From an uncultured Amphritea sp. (lineage in GTDB: Bacteria; Pseudomonadota; Gammaproteobacteria; Pseudomonadales; Balneatricaceae), in assembly GCF_937127095.1 (NCBI RefSeq), contig NZ_CAKZLP010000066.1, positions 107,209 through 171,208 of the forward strand: DNA of 64,000 nucleotides, read 5' to 3'. The position numbers and the translations under genes were made by a program. How positions within the stretch are numbered: the first letter of the stretch is position 1; each line of letters begins with the position of its first letter. Below the pieces are notes generated by a model. The model did not search any database, had not been told where the DNA came from, and was given only the letters and a program-made list of their open reading frames with translations. Below are positions 45,725 to 54,253 of the stretch, one piece after another.

Positions 45725-46384
45725 ATGTCTCAAGTTAAAGATGTCCTGTTGGGACCAATTTTTAACAACAACCCGATCGGTCTGCAGATCCTTGGTATCT
45801 GTTCCGCTCTGGCGGTAACCTCAAATCTGGGTACAGCTTTTGTAATGGCTCTGGCGGTAACAGTGGTGACGGCGTTTTCGAACCTGTTTATCTCTATTAT
45901 CCGTAATCAGATTCCGGGTAATATCCGGATTATCTGTCAGATGGCGATCATTGCATCTCTGGTAATCGTGGTTGACCAGATACTAAAAGCCTACGCTTAT
46001 GAAATTTCTAAGCAGCTTTCGGTATTTGTCGGTCTGATCATTACCAACTGTATCGTAATGGGTCGAGCTGAAGCCTTCGCGATGAAGAACCCTCCGGGGA
46101 TCTCCTTCCTTGATGGTATCGGTAACGGTCTGGGCTATGGTGTGGTGCTGCTGTTTGTTGGCTTTATTCGTGAGCTACTGGGTGCAGGTAAACTGTTTGG
46201 TATCGAAGTGCTGCCTTTGATTAATGATGGTGGTTGGTATCAGGCTAATGGTTTGCTGCTGCTGCCGCCAAGTGCGTTCTTTATCATCGGTATGTTCATC
46301 TGGCTGGTTCGTACCTTTAAGAAAGATCAGGTCGAAGCACCTGAGTTCGAACTGGCTAAGAACACTCAGAAGGAGGCTGTATAA
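45725..46384 (+). CDS. nqrD: Na+-NQR subunit D
   Basis: Integral membrane subunit of 219 residues with six helices, sister to NqrE and to RnfE. Recognised by GPIFNNNPIGLQILGICSALAVT and VGLIITNCIVMGRAEAFAMKNPPG. The NCIVMGRAEA motif holds a Cys that ligands an intramembrane iron centre with NqrE. It shares its last base with the nqrE start. Confidence 0.97.
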   Translation: MSQVKDVLLGPIFNNNPIGLQILGICSALAVTSNLGTAFVMALAVTVVTAFSNLFISIIRNQIPGNIRIICQMAIIASLVIVVDQILKAYAYEISKQLSVFVGLIITNCIVMGRAEAFAMKNPPGISFLDGIGNGLGYGVVLLFVGFIRELLGAGKLFGIEVLPLINDGGWYQANGLLLLPPSAFFIIGMFIWLVRTFKKDQVEAPEFELAKNTQKEAV

Positions 46385-46992
46385 TGGAACAGTATATCAG
46401 CCTTGCTGTTAAGGCGATCTTTGTTGAAAACATGGCGCTGGCCTTCTTTCTGGGGATGTGTACATTCCTGGCGATCTCTAAGAAGGTTCAGACAGCTATC
46501 GGTCTGGGTGTTGCGGTCATCGTAGTACTGGCTATTACGACACCGATCAACAACCTGATTTTCAATCTGTTACTGCGTGAAGGTGCGCTGGCCTGGGCTG
46601 GTTATCCTGAAGTTGATCTCAGCTTTCTGGGCTATATCTCCTATATCGGTGTAATCGCTGCGATTGTACAGATTCTGGAGATGTTCCTGGATAAGTATGT
46701 GCCTGTACTCTACAACGCGTTGGGTGTGTTCCTGCCGCTGATTACAGTGAACTGTGCCATCATGGGGGCAGCACTGTTTATGGTAGAGCGTGACTACTCC
46801 TTCGGTGAGTCTGTTGTCTATGGTACTGGTGCGGGTATTGGCTGGGCGTTGGCGATCACCGCTCTGGCAGGTATCCGTGAAAAACTGAAATACAGCGACG
46901 TACCGGCAGGTCTGCGTGGCCTGGGCATAACCTTCATTACTGTTGGTCTGATGTCCCTGGGTTTCATGTCTTTCTCCGGCGTGCAGCTGTAA
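46384..46992 (+). CDS. nqrE: Na+-NQR subunit E
   Basis: Integral membrane subunit of 202 residues, sister to RnfA. FLGMCTFLAISKKVQTAIGLG and LPLITVNCAIMGAALFM (with the partner Cys) are diagnostic. It overlaps nqrD by one base (TAATG arrangement). Confidence 0.97.
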   Translation: MEQYISLAVKAIFVENMALAFFLGMCTFLAISKKVQTAIGLGVAVIVVLAITTPINNLIFNLLLREGALAWAGYPEVDLSFLGYISYIGVIAAIVQILEMFLDKYVPVLYNALGVFLPLITVNCAIMGAALFMVERDYSFGESVVYGTGAGIGWALAITALAGIREKLKYSDVPAGLRGLGITFITVGLMSLGFMSFSGVQL

Positions 46993-47029
46993 TTGCTGTC
47001 GCATGATCAACTAAAGAAGGATTAAGCTA

Positions 47030-48256
47030 ATGAATGCAGAAATCGTTCTCGGCGTTGTCATGTTTACTGCGGTAGTGCTTGCACTGGTCGCAGTAATTCT
47101 GGCAGCCCGTTCTAAACTGGTTAGCAGTGGTGATGTTACCATCACCATTAACCATGACCCGAGCAAGAGCGTGACTGTTCCTGCTGGTGATAAACTGCTG
47201 CAAACGCTGTCCAGTGCGGGTATCTTCGTACCGTCGGCCTGTGGTGGTGGTGGTACCTGTGCGCAGTGTAAGTGTCAGGTTCTCGACGGCGGTGGTTCTA
47301 TGCTGCCAACCGAGGAATCTCACTTCACTATGCGTGAAGCAAAAGATGGCTGGCGTCTGTCCTGCCAGGTTGCTGTAAAGCAGGATATGAGCATTGAGCT
47401 GGAAGAGGAGATCTTTGGTGTTAAAAAGTGGGAATGTACGGTTGATTCCAACCCTAACGTTGCGACTTTTATCAAGGAGCTGACTTTGCGTCTGCCTGAG
47501 GGTGAGAACGTAGACTTCCGTGCCGGTGGTTATGTGCAGCTGGAGTGTCCTCCTCACGAAGTTCACTACAAAGACTTCGATATTGAAGAGGAATACCGGG
47601 GTGACTGGGATAAGTTTAACCAGTGGCGTTATGTATCTAAGGTGACTGAAAACACTATTCGTGCATACTCTATGGCAAACTATCCGGAAGAGCGTGGGGT
47701 GGTTAAATTTAACATCCGTATCGCGTCTCCGCCTCCGGGAACTGACGTTCCTCCAGGTATCATGTCATCTTATGTATTCAGTCTGAAGCCGGGCGATAAG
47801 ATTACCGTATACGGGCCATTTGGTGAGTTCTTCGCCAAAGATACCGATAATGAGATGGTCTTTATCGGTGGTGGTGCAGGTATGGCGCCGATGCGCTCTC
47901 ATATCTTTGATCAGCTGAAGCGTCTTAACTCCAAGCGTAAGATATCTTTCTGGTATGGCGCGCGGTCACTGCGTGAGTGCTTCTATAATGAAGAGTACGA
48001 TCAGCTACAGGCTGAAAACGACAACTTCCAGTGGCACCTGGCGCTGTCTGATCCGCAGCCTGAAGATAATTGGGACGGTAAGACAGGCTTTATCCATAAC
48101 GTGTTGTACGAAAACTATCTGAAGGATCACGAAGCGCCTGAAGATTGTGAGTACTACATGTGTGGGCCACCCATGATGAACTCTGCCGTGATCCAGATGC
48201 TGCTTGATCTGGGTGTCGAGCGCGAGAATATTTACCTCGACGACTTTGGCGGCTGA
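47030..48256 (+). CDS. nqrF: Na+-NQR subunit F (NADH-oxidising, 2Fe-2S and FAD)
   Basis: Entry point of electrons from NADH. The 408-residue product has an N-terminal anchor helix, a ferredoxin domain with CGGGGTCAQCKC and a later Cys near residue 111, an FAD-binding domain with RAYSMANYP, and the NADH domain with GGGAGMAPMRSHI and YYMCGPPMMN. Confidence 0.98.
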   Translation: MNAEIVLGVVMFTAVVLALVAVILAARSKLVSSGDVTITINHDPSKSVTVPAGDKLLQTLSSAGIFVPSACGGGGTCAQCKCQVLDGGGSMLPTEESHFTMREAKDGWRLSCQVAVKQDMSIELEEEIFGVKKWECTVDSNPNVATFIKELTLRLPEGENVDFRAGGYVQLECPPHEVHYKDFDIEEEYRGDWDKFNQWRYVSKVTENTIRAYSMANYPEERGVVKFNIRIASPPPGTDVPPGIMSSYVFSLKPGDKITVYGPFGEFFAKDTDNEMVFIGGGAGMAPMRSHIFDQLKRLNSKRKISFWYGARSLRECFYNEEYDQLQAENDNFQWHLALSDPQPEDNWDGKTGFIHNVLYENYLKDHEAPEDCEYYMCGPPMMNSAVIQMLLDLGVERENIYLDDFGG

Positions 48257-48262
48257 TCATCG

Positions 48263-49297
48263 ATGTCTGATTTAACCAGACAAACTTCTAAACGGCCGGC
48301 AGCTTTGCTGCTGGCCGTTTCGTTTCTACTATTACTAGTGTCAGGTTGTAGTAAACAACCACAAATTGTCAGTCATCAAGGGCCGACAATGGGTACCAGC
48401 TTCACTGTAAAGTGGGTATCTTCTGACAACTCCCGAGACACTTCTCTGCCAGCTCAGATCGACCAGCTGCTGGTTGAAGTGAATAACAGCATGTCTACCT
48501 ATCAGAAAGATTCAGAATTAAGTCGCATTAACCAGATGCCGGCTGGGGATTCTGCGATGTTATCTGATGGTCTTGCAGAGGTTTTAAATAAAGCTTTAGA
48601 GATTAGTCAGTCATCTGGCGGTGCATTTGATGTCACTGTTGGTCCGCTGGTTAACCTGTGGGGCTTCGGTCCGGATGGCCGCGTTATCCGGGCACCCGAT
48701 GATGCTGAGATTGAAGCGCTTCGGCAGCGGGTCGGCTATCACTATATTAAGCTTTCAGGTAACCAGCTAAACCGGGAGCGAAATGTTTATATCGATCTGT
48801 CCGCTATTGCCAAGGGCTATGGTGTTGATCAGGTGGCAAACCTGCTTGAAAAAGCGGGCATCAATGCGTATCTGGTCGAGATAGGGGGTGAGCTTCGGGC
48901 CAGGGGAAATAAGCCTGATGGCAGTCACTGGAAAATTGCTATAGAGGCCCCTGTTGCCGGTGAGCGTATAGTTCAGCGTATAATTGAGGTCAGGGATGTC
49001 GGTATTGCGACGTCCGGAGATTACCGAAACTATTTTGAGGAAAACGGTATCCGTTTTTCTCATACAATAGATCCCGCTACAGGCAAGCCTATTAATCACC
49101 GGCTGGCATCTGTTACGGTATTAGCAGAGGATTGTGCTGAAGCGGATGCCCTGGCGACTGCAATGATGGTGTTGGGGCCTGATCAGGCAGAGACCTATGC
49201 TGAACAGCAGGGTGTTGAAGCATTATTGATAATAAAGTCGGACGACGGCTTTATTGAGAAGATGACCCCGGGTTTTTCAAACTACCTGGTGGAGTGA
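48263..49297 (+). CDS. apbE: FAD:protein FMN transferase ApbE
   Basis: Periplasmic lipoprotein that covalently attaches FMN to NqrB and NqrC. The 344-residue product has a signal peptide with lipobox LLVSGC (Cys29), GPTMGTSF at the start of the ApbE domain, GAFDVTVGPLVNLWGFGP, and HTIDPATGKP near the metal site. Its place directly after nqrF explains maturation of the two DGxSGAT subunits encoded upstream. Confidence 0.96.
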   Translation: MSDLTRQTSKRPAALLLAVSFLLLLVSGCSKQPQIVSHQGPTMGTSFTVKWVSSDNSRDTSLPAQIDQLLVEVNNSMSTYQKDSELSRINQMPAGDSAMLSDGLAEVLNKALEISQSSGGAFDVTVGPLVNLWGFGPDGRVIRAPDDAEIEALRQRVGYHYIKLSGNQLNRERNVYIDLSAIAKGYGVDQVANLLEKAGINAYLVEIGGELRARGNKPDGSHWKIAIEAPVAGERIVQRIIEVRDVGIATSGDYRNYFEENGIRFSHTIDPATGKPINHRLASVTVLAEDCAEADALATAMMVLGPDQAETYAEQQGVEALLIIKSDDGFIEKMTPGFSNYLVE

Positions 49298-49307
49298 GGG
49301 GAGTTCT

Positions 49308-49559
49308 ATGAGTACTATGATTTTGACATTTATTGTTCTGGGTCTTGTGATTGCAGGTATGTCTATCGGAGTGATTATGGGCCGTAAACCGATTGCAGGT
49401 TCCTGTGGTGGTCTGGCCGCGGTTGGTATTGATGAAGAGTGTCCTATCTGTGGCGGCGATCAGAACAAGTGCGATGATGAACAGGACAAGCAGACGCGTA
49501 AAAATGAGCTGGCTGATCTGGCATACGATGCTAAATCCGGTCACCAACCTAAAGACTAA
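49308..49559 (+). CDS. nqrM: Na+-NQR maturation protein NqrM
   Basis: An 83-residue membrane protein needed to assemble Na+-NQR, thought to deliver the NqrD/NqrE iron. It has one N-terminal helix (ILTFIVLGLVIAGMSIGVIMG) followed by four Cys in GSCGGL, CPICGG and NKCDDE. The last gene of the nqr unit. Confidence 0.94.
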   Translation: MSTMILTFIVLGLVIAGMSIGVIMGRKPIAGSCGGLAAVGIDEECPICGGDQNKCDDEQDKQTRKNELADLAYDAKSGHQPKD

Positions 49560-49646
49560 TTTCGTCGTTAGGCACAGCCGATATCATTACTGATCAGTGT
49601 ATCAGATATAAAAAAGTTAAAAACTAACAGGTAATAGGGGAAAGTG

Positions 49647-51047
49647 ATGGCTGTATATGACTATGATGTCATTGTAATCGGATCCGGTCCTGCCGGTGAA
49701 GGCGCGGCAATGAATGCAGCGAAGAAGGGGCGTCGTGTCGCTGTTATCGAGTCTCAGGACTCTGTGGGTGGTAATTGTACCCATAAGGGCACCATCCCAT
49801 CCAAAGCGCTGCGTCACTCAGTTAAGCAGATCATCGAGTTTAACACCAACCCTATGTTCCGTGATATCGGTGAGCCGCGTTGGTTCTCATTTCCTAAAGT
49901 GCTTAAGCGTGCGGAAAAGGTCATCTCCAACCAGGTTATGATGCGTACTAACTTTTATGCTCGAAACCGTATTGATCTGTTTTTCGGTGAAGCTCAGTTT
50001 GTTGATAAGAATACCGTACTGGTGACCGGAACCGTCAAGGGTAATGAAACCCTGCGAGCTAAAAACGTCATTATTGCTACTGGCTCCCGTCCATATAAGC
50101 CTGACGACATCGACTTTACGCATCCCCGCATCTATAACAGCGATACAATTCTGACGTTGAGTCATACGCCCCGGACATTGATTATTTATGGTGCTGGCGT
50201 TATCGGTTCTGAATATGCGTCTATTTTCAGTGGCCTGGGGGTAAAAGTAGATCTGATCGATTCTATGGACCGACTACTGTCTTTTCTGGATGCAGAGATC
50301 TCTGATTCCCTTAGTTATCATTTGAGGAATAATGCAGTCAAAATTCGCCATAATGAGGTGTATGAAAAGGTAGCTGCTGATGAGCGGGGCGTAACTCTGA
50401 CGCTCAAGTCAGGTAAAATGATTCGTGCAGATGCATTCCTATGGTGTAATGGCCGTAGCGGTAACACTGATATGCTCAAGCTTGAAAATGTCGGTCTTGA
50501 AGCGAATGGCCGGGGCCAGATAGAGGTTGACGAGCATTATCGGACCAAGTCAGAAGGGATCTACGCCTGTGGCGACGTGATAGGTTGGCCTGCACTGGCA
50601 TCCGCCGCTCTTGACCAGGGTCGTGCAGCATCGTCTGATATGCTCAATGCTGATGATTTCCGCTATATCAATGATGTACCAACTGGTATCTACACCATTC
50701 CAGAGATCAGCTCTATCGGAAAGACAGAGGAGCAGTTGACTGAGGAGAAAGTGCCTTACGAAGTAGGACAGGCATTTTTTAAAGATACTGCCCGGGCGCA
50801 AATCTCTGGTGAGCCAATCGGGATGTTGAAAATACTGTTTAACCGTGAAACTCTGGCTATTCTCGGTATTCACTGTTTTGGTGATCAGGCGTCAGAGATC
50901 GTGCATATCGGGCAGGCGATTATGAACCAGGCGGGTGAGGCGAATACGATCAATTATTTCGTAAATACTACCTTTAACTATCCGACTATGGCTGAAGCTT
51001 ATCGGGTGGCGGCGATTGCGGGTCTGAACCGTATCTCAAATCTCTGA
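49647..51047 (+). CDS. sthA: Soluble pyridine nucleotide transhydrogenase SthA
   Basis: FAD-dependent cytosolic enzyme that reoxidises NADPH with NAD+. The 466-residue product has the N-terminal GSGPAGEGAAMNAAKKG, the modified redox motif GGNCTHKGTIPSKALRH in which the second Cys of disulfide reductases is replaced (a mark of SthA), a GAGVIGSEYASIF NAD site, and the C-terminal dimerisation domain. ATG 49647 has GGGG 6 nt upstream. Confidence 0.96.
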   Translation: MAVYDYDVIVIGSGPAGEGAAMNAAKKGRRVAVIESQDSVGGNCTHKGTIPSKALRHSVKQIIEFNTNPMFRDIGEPRWFSFPKVLKRAEKVISNQVMMRTNFYARNRIDLFFGEAQFVDKNTVLVTGTVKGNETLRAKNVIIATGSRPYKPDDIDFTHPRIYNSDTILTLSHTPRTLIIYGAGVIGSEYASIFSGLGVKVDLIDSMDRLLSFLDAEISDSLSYHLRNNAVKIRHNEVYEKVAADERGVTLTLKSGKMIRADAFLWCNGRSGNTDMLKLENVGLEANGRGQIEVDEHYRTKSEGIYACGDVIGWPALASAALDQGRAASSDMLNADDFRYINDVPTGIYTIPEISSIGKTEEQLTEEKVPYEVGQAFFKDTARAQISGEPIGMLKILFNRETLAILGIHCFGDQASEIVHIGQAIMNQAGEANTINYFVNTTFNYPTMAEAYRVAAIAGLNRISNL

Positions 51048-51062
51048 GCTGATCTTCCGGCT

Positions 51063-51094
51063 AAAAAAAAACCGCCATGCCTGGCGGTTTTTTT
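51063..51094. terminator. Bidirectional terminator between sthA and the PilZ-tus operon
   Basis: CCGCCA/TGGCGG stem with a TGCC loop, flanked by nine A and seven T, between convergent units. Confidence 0.95.
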
Positions 51095-51160
51095 ATAATC
51101 TCTATTTTATCTGTCTGACTATTTGCTGGGTTGTTGCTTGTCTGGTGCTTTAATTGCAGG

Positions 51161-51496
51161 TCACTCCGGGTCTTTAAAAAAACCATCTTCATAATACTTG
51201 CCAGTGACGCCGAGTTTCCTTTCTACCCATCGGTTGTAGTGCTTCCAGATAAAAAAAGCGGGGGTCATGCCGATGATAATGCCCAGCATAAGACCAGCAC
51301 CAGCGTAGTCTGAAGGCAGCTGTGCGATAACCCAATCATAAAAACCGGTGCTTTCGATTACCAGGTAATAACCGGCCAGGAACAGTAAACCAACCCCTGT
51401 GCCGATGTGATGTAACAGTTTGTTGTGAGAACTGGTGGTTTCAGATGTTGTTGTGTCAGAGTTTTTTTCAACACTGTTTTTAGGGCGTTCGGACAT
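51161..51496 (-). CDS. Two-TM hypothetical protein at the end of the PilZ-tus operon
   Basis: A 111-residue protein not recognised by me. The first 25 residues are polar (Ser/Thr/Lys-rich). Two hydrophobic segments follow (LLHHIGTGVGLLFLAGYYLVI and AGAGLMLGIIIGMTPAFFIW), then a charged C-terminus with HYNRWVERKLGVTGKYYEDGF. It starts 8 nt after the tus-like stop, so it is probably co-transcribed with tus and the PilZ gene. Confidence 0.6.
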   Translation of the reverse strand: MSERPKNSVEKNSDTTTSETTSSHNKLLHHIGTGVGLLFLAGYYLVIESTGFYDWVIAQLPSDYAGAGLMLGIIIGMTPAFFIWKHYNRWVERKLGVTGKYYEDGFFKDPE

Positions 51497-51504
51497 AGGG
51501 TTGA

Positions 51505-52353
51505 TTATCCAAGGTATCGGTGTGCTCTGAGGCTTGGCAAAAACGGTTGTGGATCTATTTTCAGATCACTGCGTTCCACCCGGCTGCGAGCCTCAGGAGG
51601 GTTCAGCGGAGGCTCATTATACGCAGGCAGGCAGGGATTATCACTGTTCAGAGCGATAATAATCGGTAGTGATGTGTTTTGTGCCTTGCGCAGGGTGCTG
51701 TCTTTCTGCTTCCAGACGGGATTGGCACGCATAACCGGCACTTGCTTTTGGATCTGTGCCAGCATATCGCCGGGACGAAGCTGACCAACCGCCTGCAGTT
51801 GCATCTGAATATGGGTTTGGCTGGTGTCCATTTTGAGCAGTTTCTCTTCCGCTTCCCGTGCTGTCAGCTTGCGTATACTGCGGCCGCTGGTATACCAGCT
51901 GAAGCCGATCTTAGTCGGGCAGGTTTCGAAAACGGGTATCTGGCGGTAGCATTGCTTCAGATGAATTCTTGATGCGCCCTGTCGATGCAGCAGGCCTGCG
52001 ATCGTTTCGCTTCTCTTATGCAATTCATGTTGAAGTTCAGCCGATTCACTTAAACGGTAATGGGTGGCTACGGTCTGAAACACTGATTTAGCATGATTGA
52101 GTCTCTGAGTGGCCTTAATTAGCTCAGGGGTCGCGCCAATCATGCCGTGCTGGCTTATGGTTGTGCGTCCATCCTGACCGTCCCGATACCATATATCAGT
52201 ATACAGCTCTGCCGCCTGCTGCAGTGTTTTTGCGGTTGCCCCGGGGAGCCAGAAGGGCAGTTTACTTAGCTGTAAAAGTGCTGAAAAACTCAGCAGTTCC
52301 CGGTTAAGTTGGTTCAGGCTTTCGACCAGCTCGGTTGCGCTGCTACTGCTCAT
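51505..52353 (-). CDS. tus: Tus-like DNA replication terminus site-binding protein
   Basis: Probable relative of E. coli Tus (Pfam Ter family), which binds Ter sites and blocks DnaB helicase in one direction. The 282-residue product aligns by eye to Tus in several blocks: LNHAKSVFQTVA with INKLKTTFEHIV; LLHRQ..IHLKQCYRQIPV with WVHRH..ITLNAYRTLTV, keeping the pocket residue equal to His144; IGFSWYTSGRSIRKLTAREAEEKLLK with [24 protein letters not shown]; and PVWKQKD...LPIIIALNSDN with RVWYKGD...PLIALINRDN. The fold order is kept over the whole length; Phe140 of Tus appears not to be. ATG 52353 overlaps the PilZ stop. No good Ter site was found upstream. Confidence 0.78.
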   Translation of the reverse strand: MSSSSATELVESLNQLNRELLSFSALLQLSKLPFWLPGATAKTLQQAAELYTDIWYRDGQDGRTTISQHGMIGATPELIKATQRLNHAKSVFQTVATHYRLSESAELQHELHKRSETIAGLLHRQGASRIHLKQCYRQIPVFETCPTKIGFSWYTSGRSIRKLTAREAEEKLLKMDTSQTHIQMQLQAVGQLRPGDMLAQIQKQVPVMRANPVWKQKDSTLRKAQNTSLPIIIALNSDNPCLPAYNEPPLNPPEARSRVERSDLKIDPQPFLPSLRAHRYLG

Positions 52354-52936
52354 CACTGAGCTGTCGATCCCGGGCCTGGCTGGAAAGAATGTACCGGGCG
52401 ACGGTCATCCGGCTGCTTTCCGGCATATCACTGAACTCGATGCCTATCTTATACTGGCCGTCTTCTTCCTGCTCTCCACAGTAAAGCACCTGACCATAAA
52501 GAAGTAAGCCGGTATAAGTCTCTTCGAAAACCACTTTGAGCGCTACATAGCTGTCTAGCGGGATAGGTTCTTTACTTTTAAAGCTCATCCCTCCCTCACT
52601 CAGGTTGATCTTCTGAGTAGACAGGTTTTCGAATTCAACATCACTTTTGGCAATGGCGTGGGCGATCGCATCAATCTTATTGTTCATGTTCTCCAGAAAC
52701 GACGCCACCATGGGGTCTTTCTGGGCTATTTTGCGTAACTGGTAACTGCTATCGTGCCCAAAGGCCTGAAGCTCAGTGAGCAGTAAAAAGAAGTGAGATA
52801 CCTGAAATTGCGAAGGCAAACGGCTATGACACATCTCATCTTCCGTGATGACTTTATAGTCGACCGCTACCTTGCCAAAGATGCGGAAATACTGGCGACG
52901 TTCCTGATTCAAAATACGGCCCTCGTGAATTTTCAC
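52343..52936 (-). CDS. PilZ domain protein
   Basis: A 197-residue cytosolic protein with both c-di-GMP motifs of PilZ: RQYFR (RxxxR) near residue 15 and NLSEGG (NxSxxG) near residue 112, separated by an unusually long helical insert of about 90 residues. The C-terminal half has the beta-barrel pattern (GLLLYGQVLYCGEQ, YKIGIEFSDM). GTG start. It is the first gene of a three-gene operon; its stop overlaps the tus-like start. A PilZ gene also lies near sthA and lol in P. aeruginosa, as I recall. Confidence 0.82.
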   Translation of the reverse strand: MKIHEGRILNQERRQYFRIFGKVAVDYKVITEDEMCHSRLPSQFQVSHFFLLLTELQAFGHDSSYQLRKIAQKDPMVASFLENMNNKIDAIAHAIAKSDVEFENLSTQKINLSEGGMSFKSKEPIPLDSYVALKVVFEETYTGLLLYGQVLYCGEQEEDGQYKIGIEFSDMPESSRMTVARYILSSQARDRQLSDEQ

Positions 52937-53008
52937 TTTATCCGAGTATAACTAATATTATTCTGATTTTGTTAGAGAAATTCACCAGTCTGTGATTTAA
53001 TTCGCGCC

Positions 53009-54253
53009 ATGTTTAGACCATTCTCTCTCTACGTTGGCCTGCGATATACCGCCGCCAAGCGTAACAATAATTTTATATCGTTTATCTCGCTGGTCTCGAT
53101 GCTGGGGCTGATGCTGGGTGTCGCTGCGCTGATCGTTGTGCTTTCGGTAATGAATGGTTTTGACCGGGAGTTGAAAGAACGCATTCTGGGGATGGTTCCC
53201 CATGGCACGATTTCTGATTATGGTAAACCACTGGGAAACTGGCAGGAAGTCGCGGATAAGGTTAATGCGCAATCAGGCATTGTTGGCACTGCCCCCTATA
53301 TTCAGGCACAGGGTATGCTGACTAATCGGGGTGTTGTACGTGGTGTATTGATTAATGGTATCGAGCCAGAGTTAGAACAAAAGATCTCAATACTGGGTGA
53401 CCACATAAAAGCGGGGAGCCTGGCCGCATTGCAGTCTAAGAGTTACGGTATTGTCATGGGCTCACTTCTTGCTCGTTCAATGGGTGTGGGCATTGGTGAC
53501 AAAATAACCCTGGTACTTCCAGAGGCATCGATCAGTGTGGCAGGAATTATTCCACGATTGAAGCGCTTTACCGTGGTGGGTATATTCGAGGTCGGTGCCG
53601 AGCTGGATGCGAATCTGGCTTATATCCATATTGATGATGCGGCGCGAATTAAGCGGATGCCCAGTGGTGTCGATGGTATTCGTCTTGAATTTGATAATCT
53701 GTTCGAAGCGCCTTACAGGATTAAACAGATTATTACTGAGCTCGGTGATTTTTACCGAGCCAGTGACTGGACCCGTACTCACGGCAATCTGTTTCAGGCT
53801 ATTCAGCTTGAAAAGAAAATGATCGGATTGTTGCTGTTTCTGATTGTGTTTGTTGCGGCGTTCAATATTGTTTCGACTCTGGTTATGGTCGTTACCGATA
53901 AAAAAGGTGATATCGCTATACTCAGAACCCTGGGTGCTACGCCCGGTTGTATTATGCGGATCTTCATGGTGCAGGGGACTGTTATCGGCGTGATGGGGAC
54001 GCTGCTCGGTTCCCTTTTGGGTATCGTTCTGGCGCTGACAATTACTGATCTGATCGCCTGGGTAGAGCATACCTTCGGTATACAGTTCCTCAGTGCCGAT
54101 GTTTACTTTATCAGTTACCTGCCTTCGCAACTGCAGTCAGGGGATGTGCTGGTGATAATCTCTGTTGCCCTGGGAATTAGTTTTCTGGCAACCATCTATC
54201 CCGCCTGGCGGGCTTCCAGGACACAACCGGCGGAGGCATTGCGCTATGAGTGA
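53009..54253 (+). CDS. lolC: Lipoprotein-releasing ABC transporter permease (LolC/LolE or single LolF type)
   Basis: Inner-membrane permease that extracts outer-membrane lipoproteins toward LolA. The 414-residue product has four membrane helices with the MacB_PCD periplasmic domain between TM1 and TM2. The N-terminus FSLYVGLRYTAAKRNNNFISFISLVSMLGLMLGV is typical of LolC/E/F. The FtsX-type C-terminal domain contains IAILRTLGATP. Only one permease gene lies beside lolD here, so it may be a LolF that works as a homodimer, or lolE may lie elsewhere. The last 8 bp overlap lolD. Confidence 0.9.
   Translation: MFRPFSLYVGLRYTAAKRNNNFISFISLVSMLGLMLGVAALIVVLSVMNGFDRELKERILGMVPHGTISDYGKPLGNWQEVADKVNAQSGIVGTAPYIQAQGMLTNRGVVRGVLINGIEPELEQKISILGDHIKAGSLAALQSKSYGIVMGSLLARSMGVGIGDKITLVLPEASISVAGIIPRLKRFTVVGIFEVGAELDANLAYIHIDDAARIKRMPSGVDGIRLEFDNLFEAPYRIKQIITELGDFYRASDWTRTHGNLFQAIQLEKKMIGLLLFLIVFVAAFNIVSTLVMVVTDKKGDIAILRTLGATPGCIMRIFMVQGTVIGVMGTLLGSLLGIVLALTITDLIAWVEHTFGIQFLSADVYFISYLPSQLQSGDVLVIISVALGISFLATIYPAWRASRTQPAEALRYE

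Noticed and set aside
49647..51047. SthA read as a disulfide reductase (glutathione reductase or lipoamide dehydrogenase)
   Set aside because: The redox-active second Cys is absent (GGNCTHKGTIP), which is the mark of the transhydrogenase.
53477..54130. Minus-strand open frame of 217 codons
   Set aside because: Antisense to the Lol permease gene; no domain seen.
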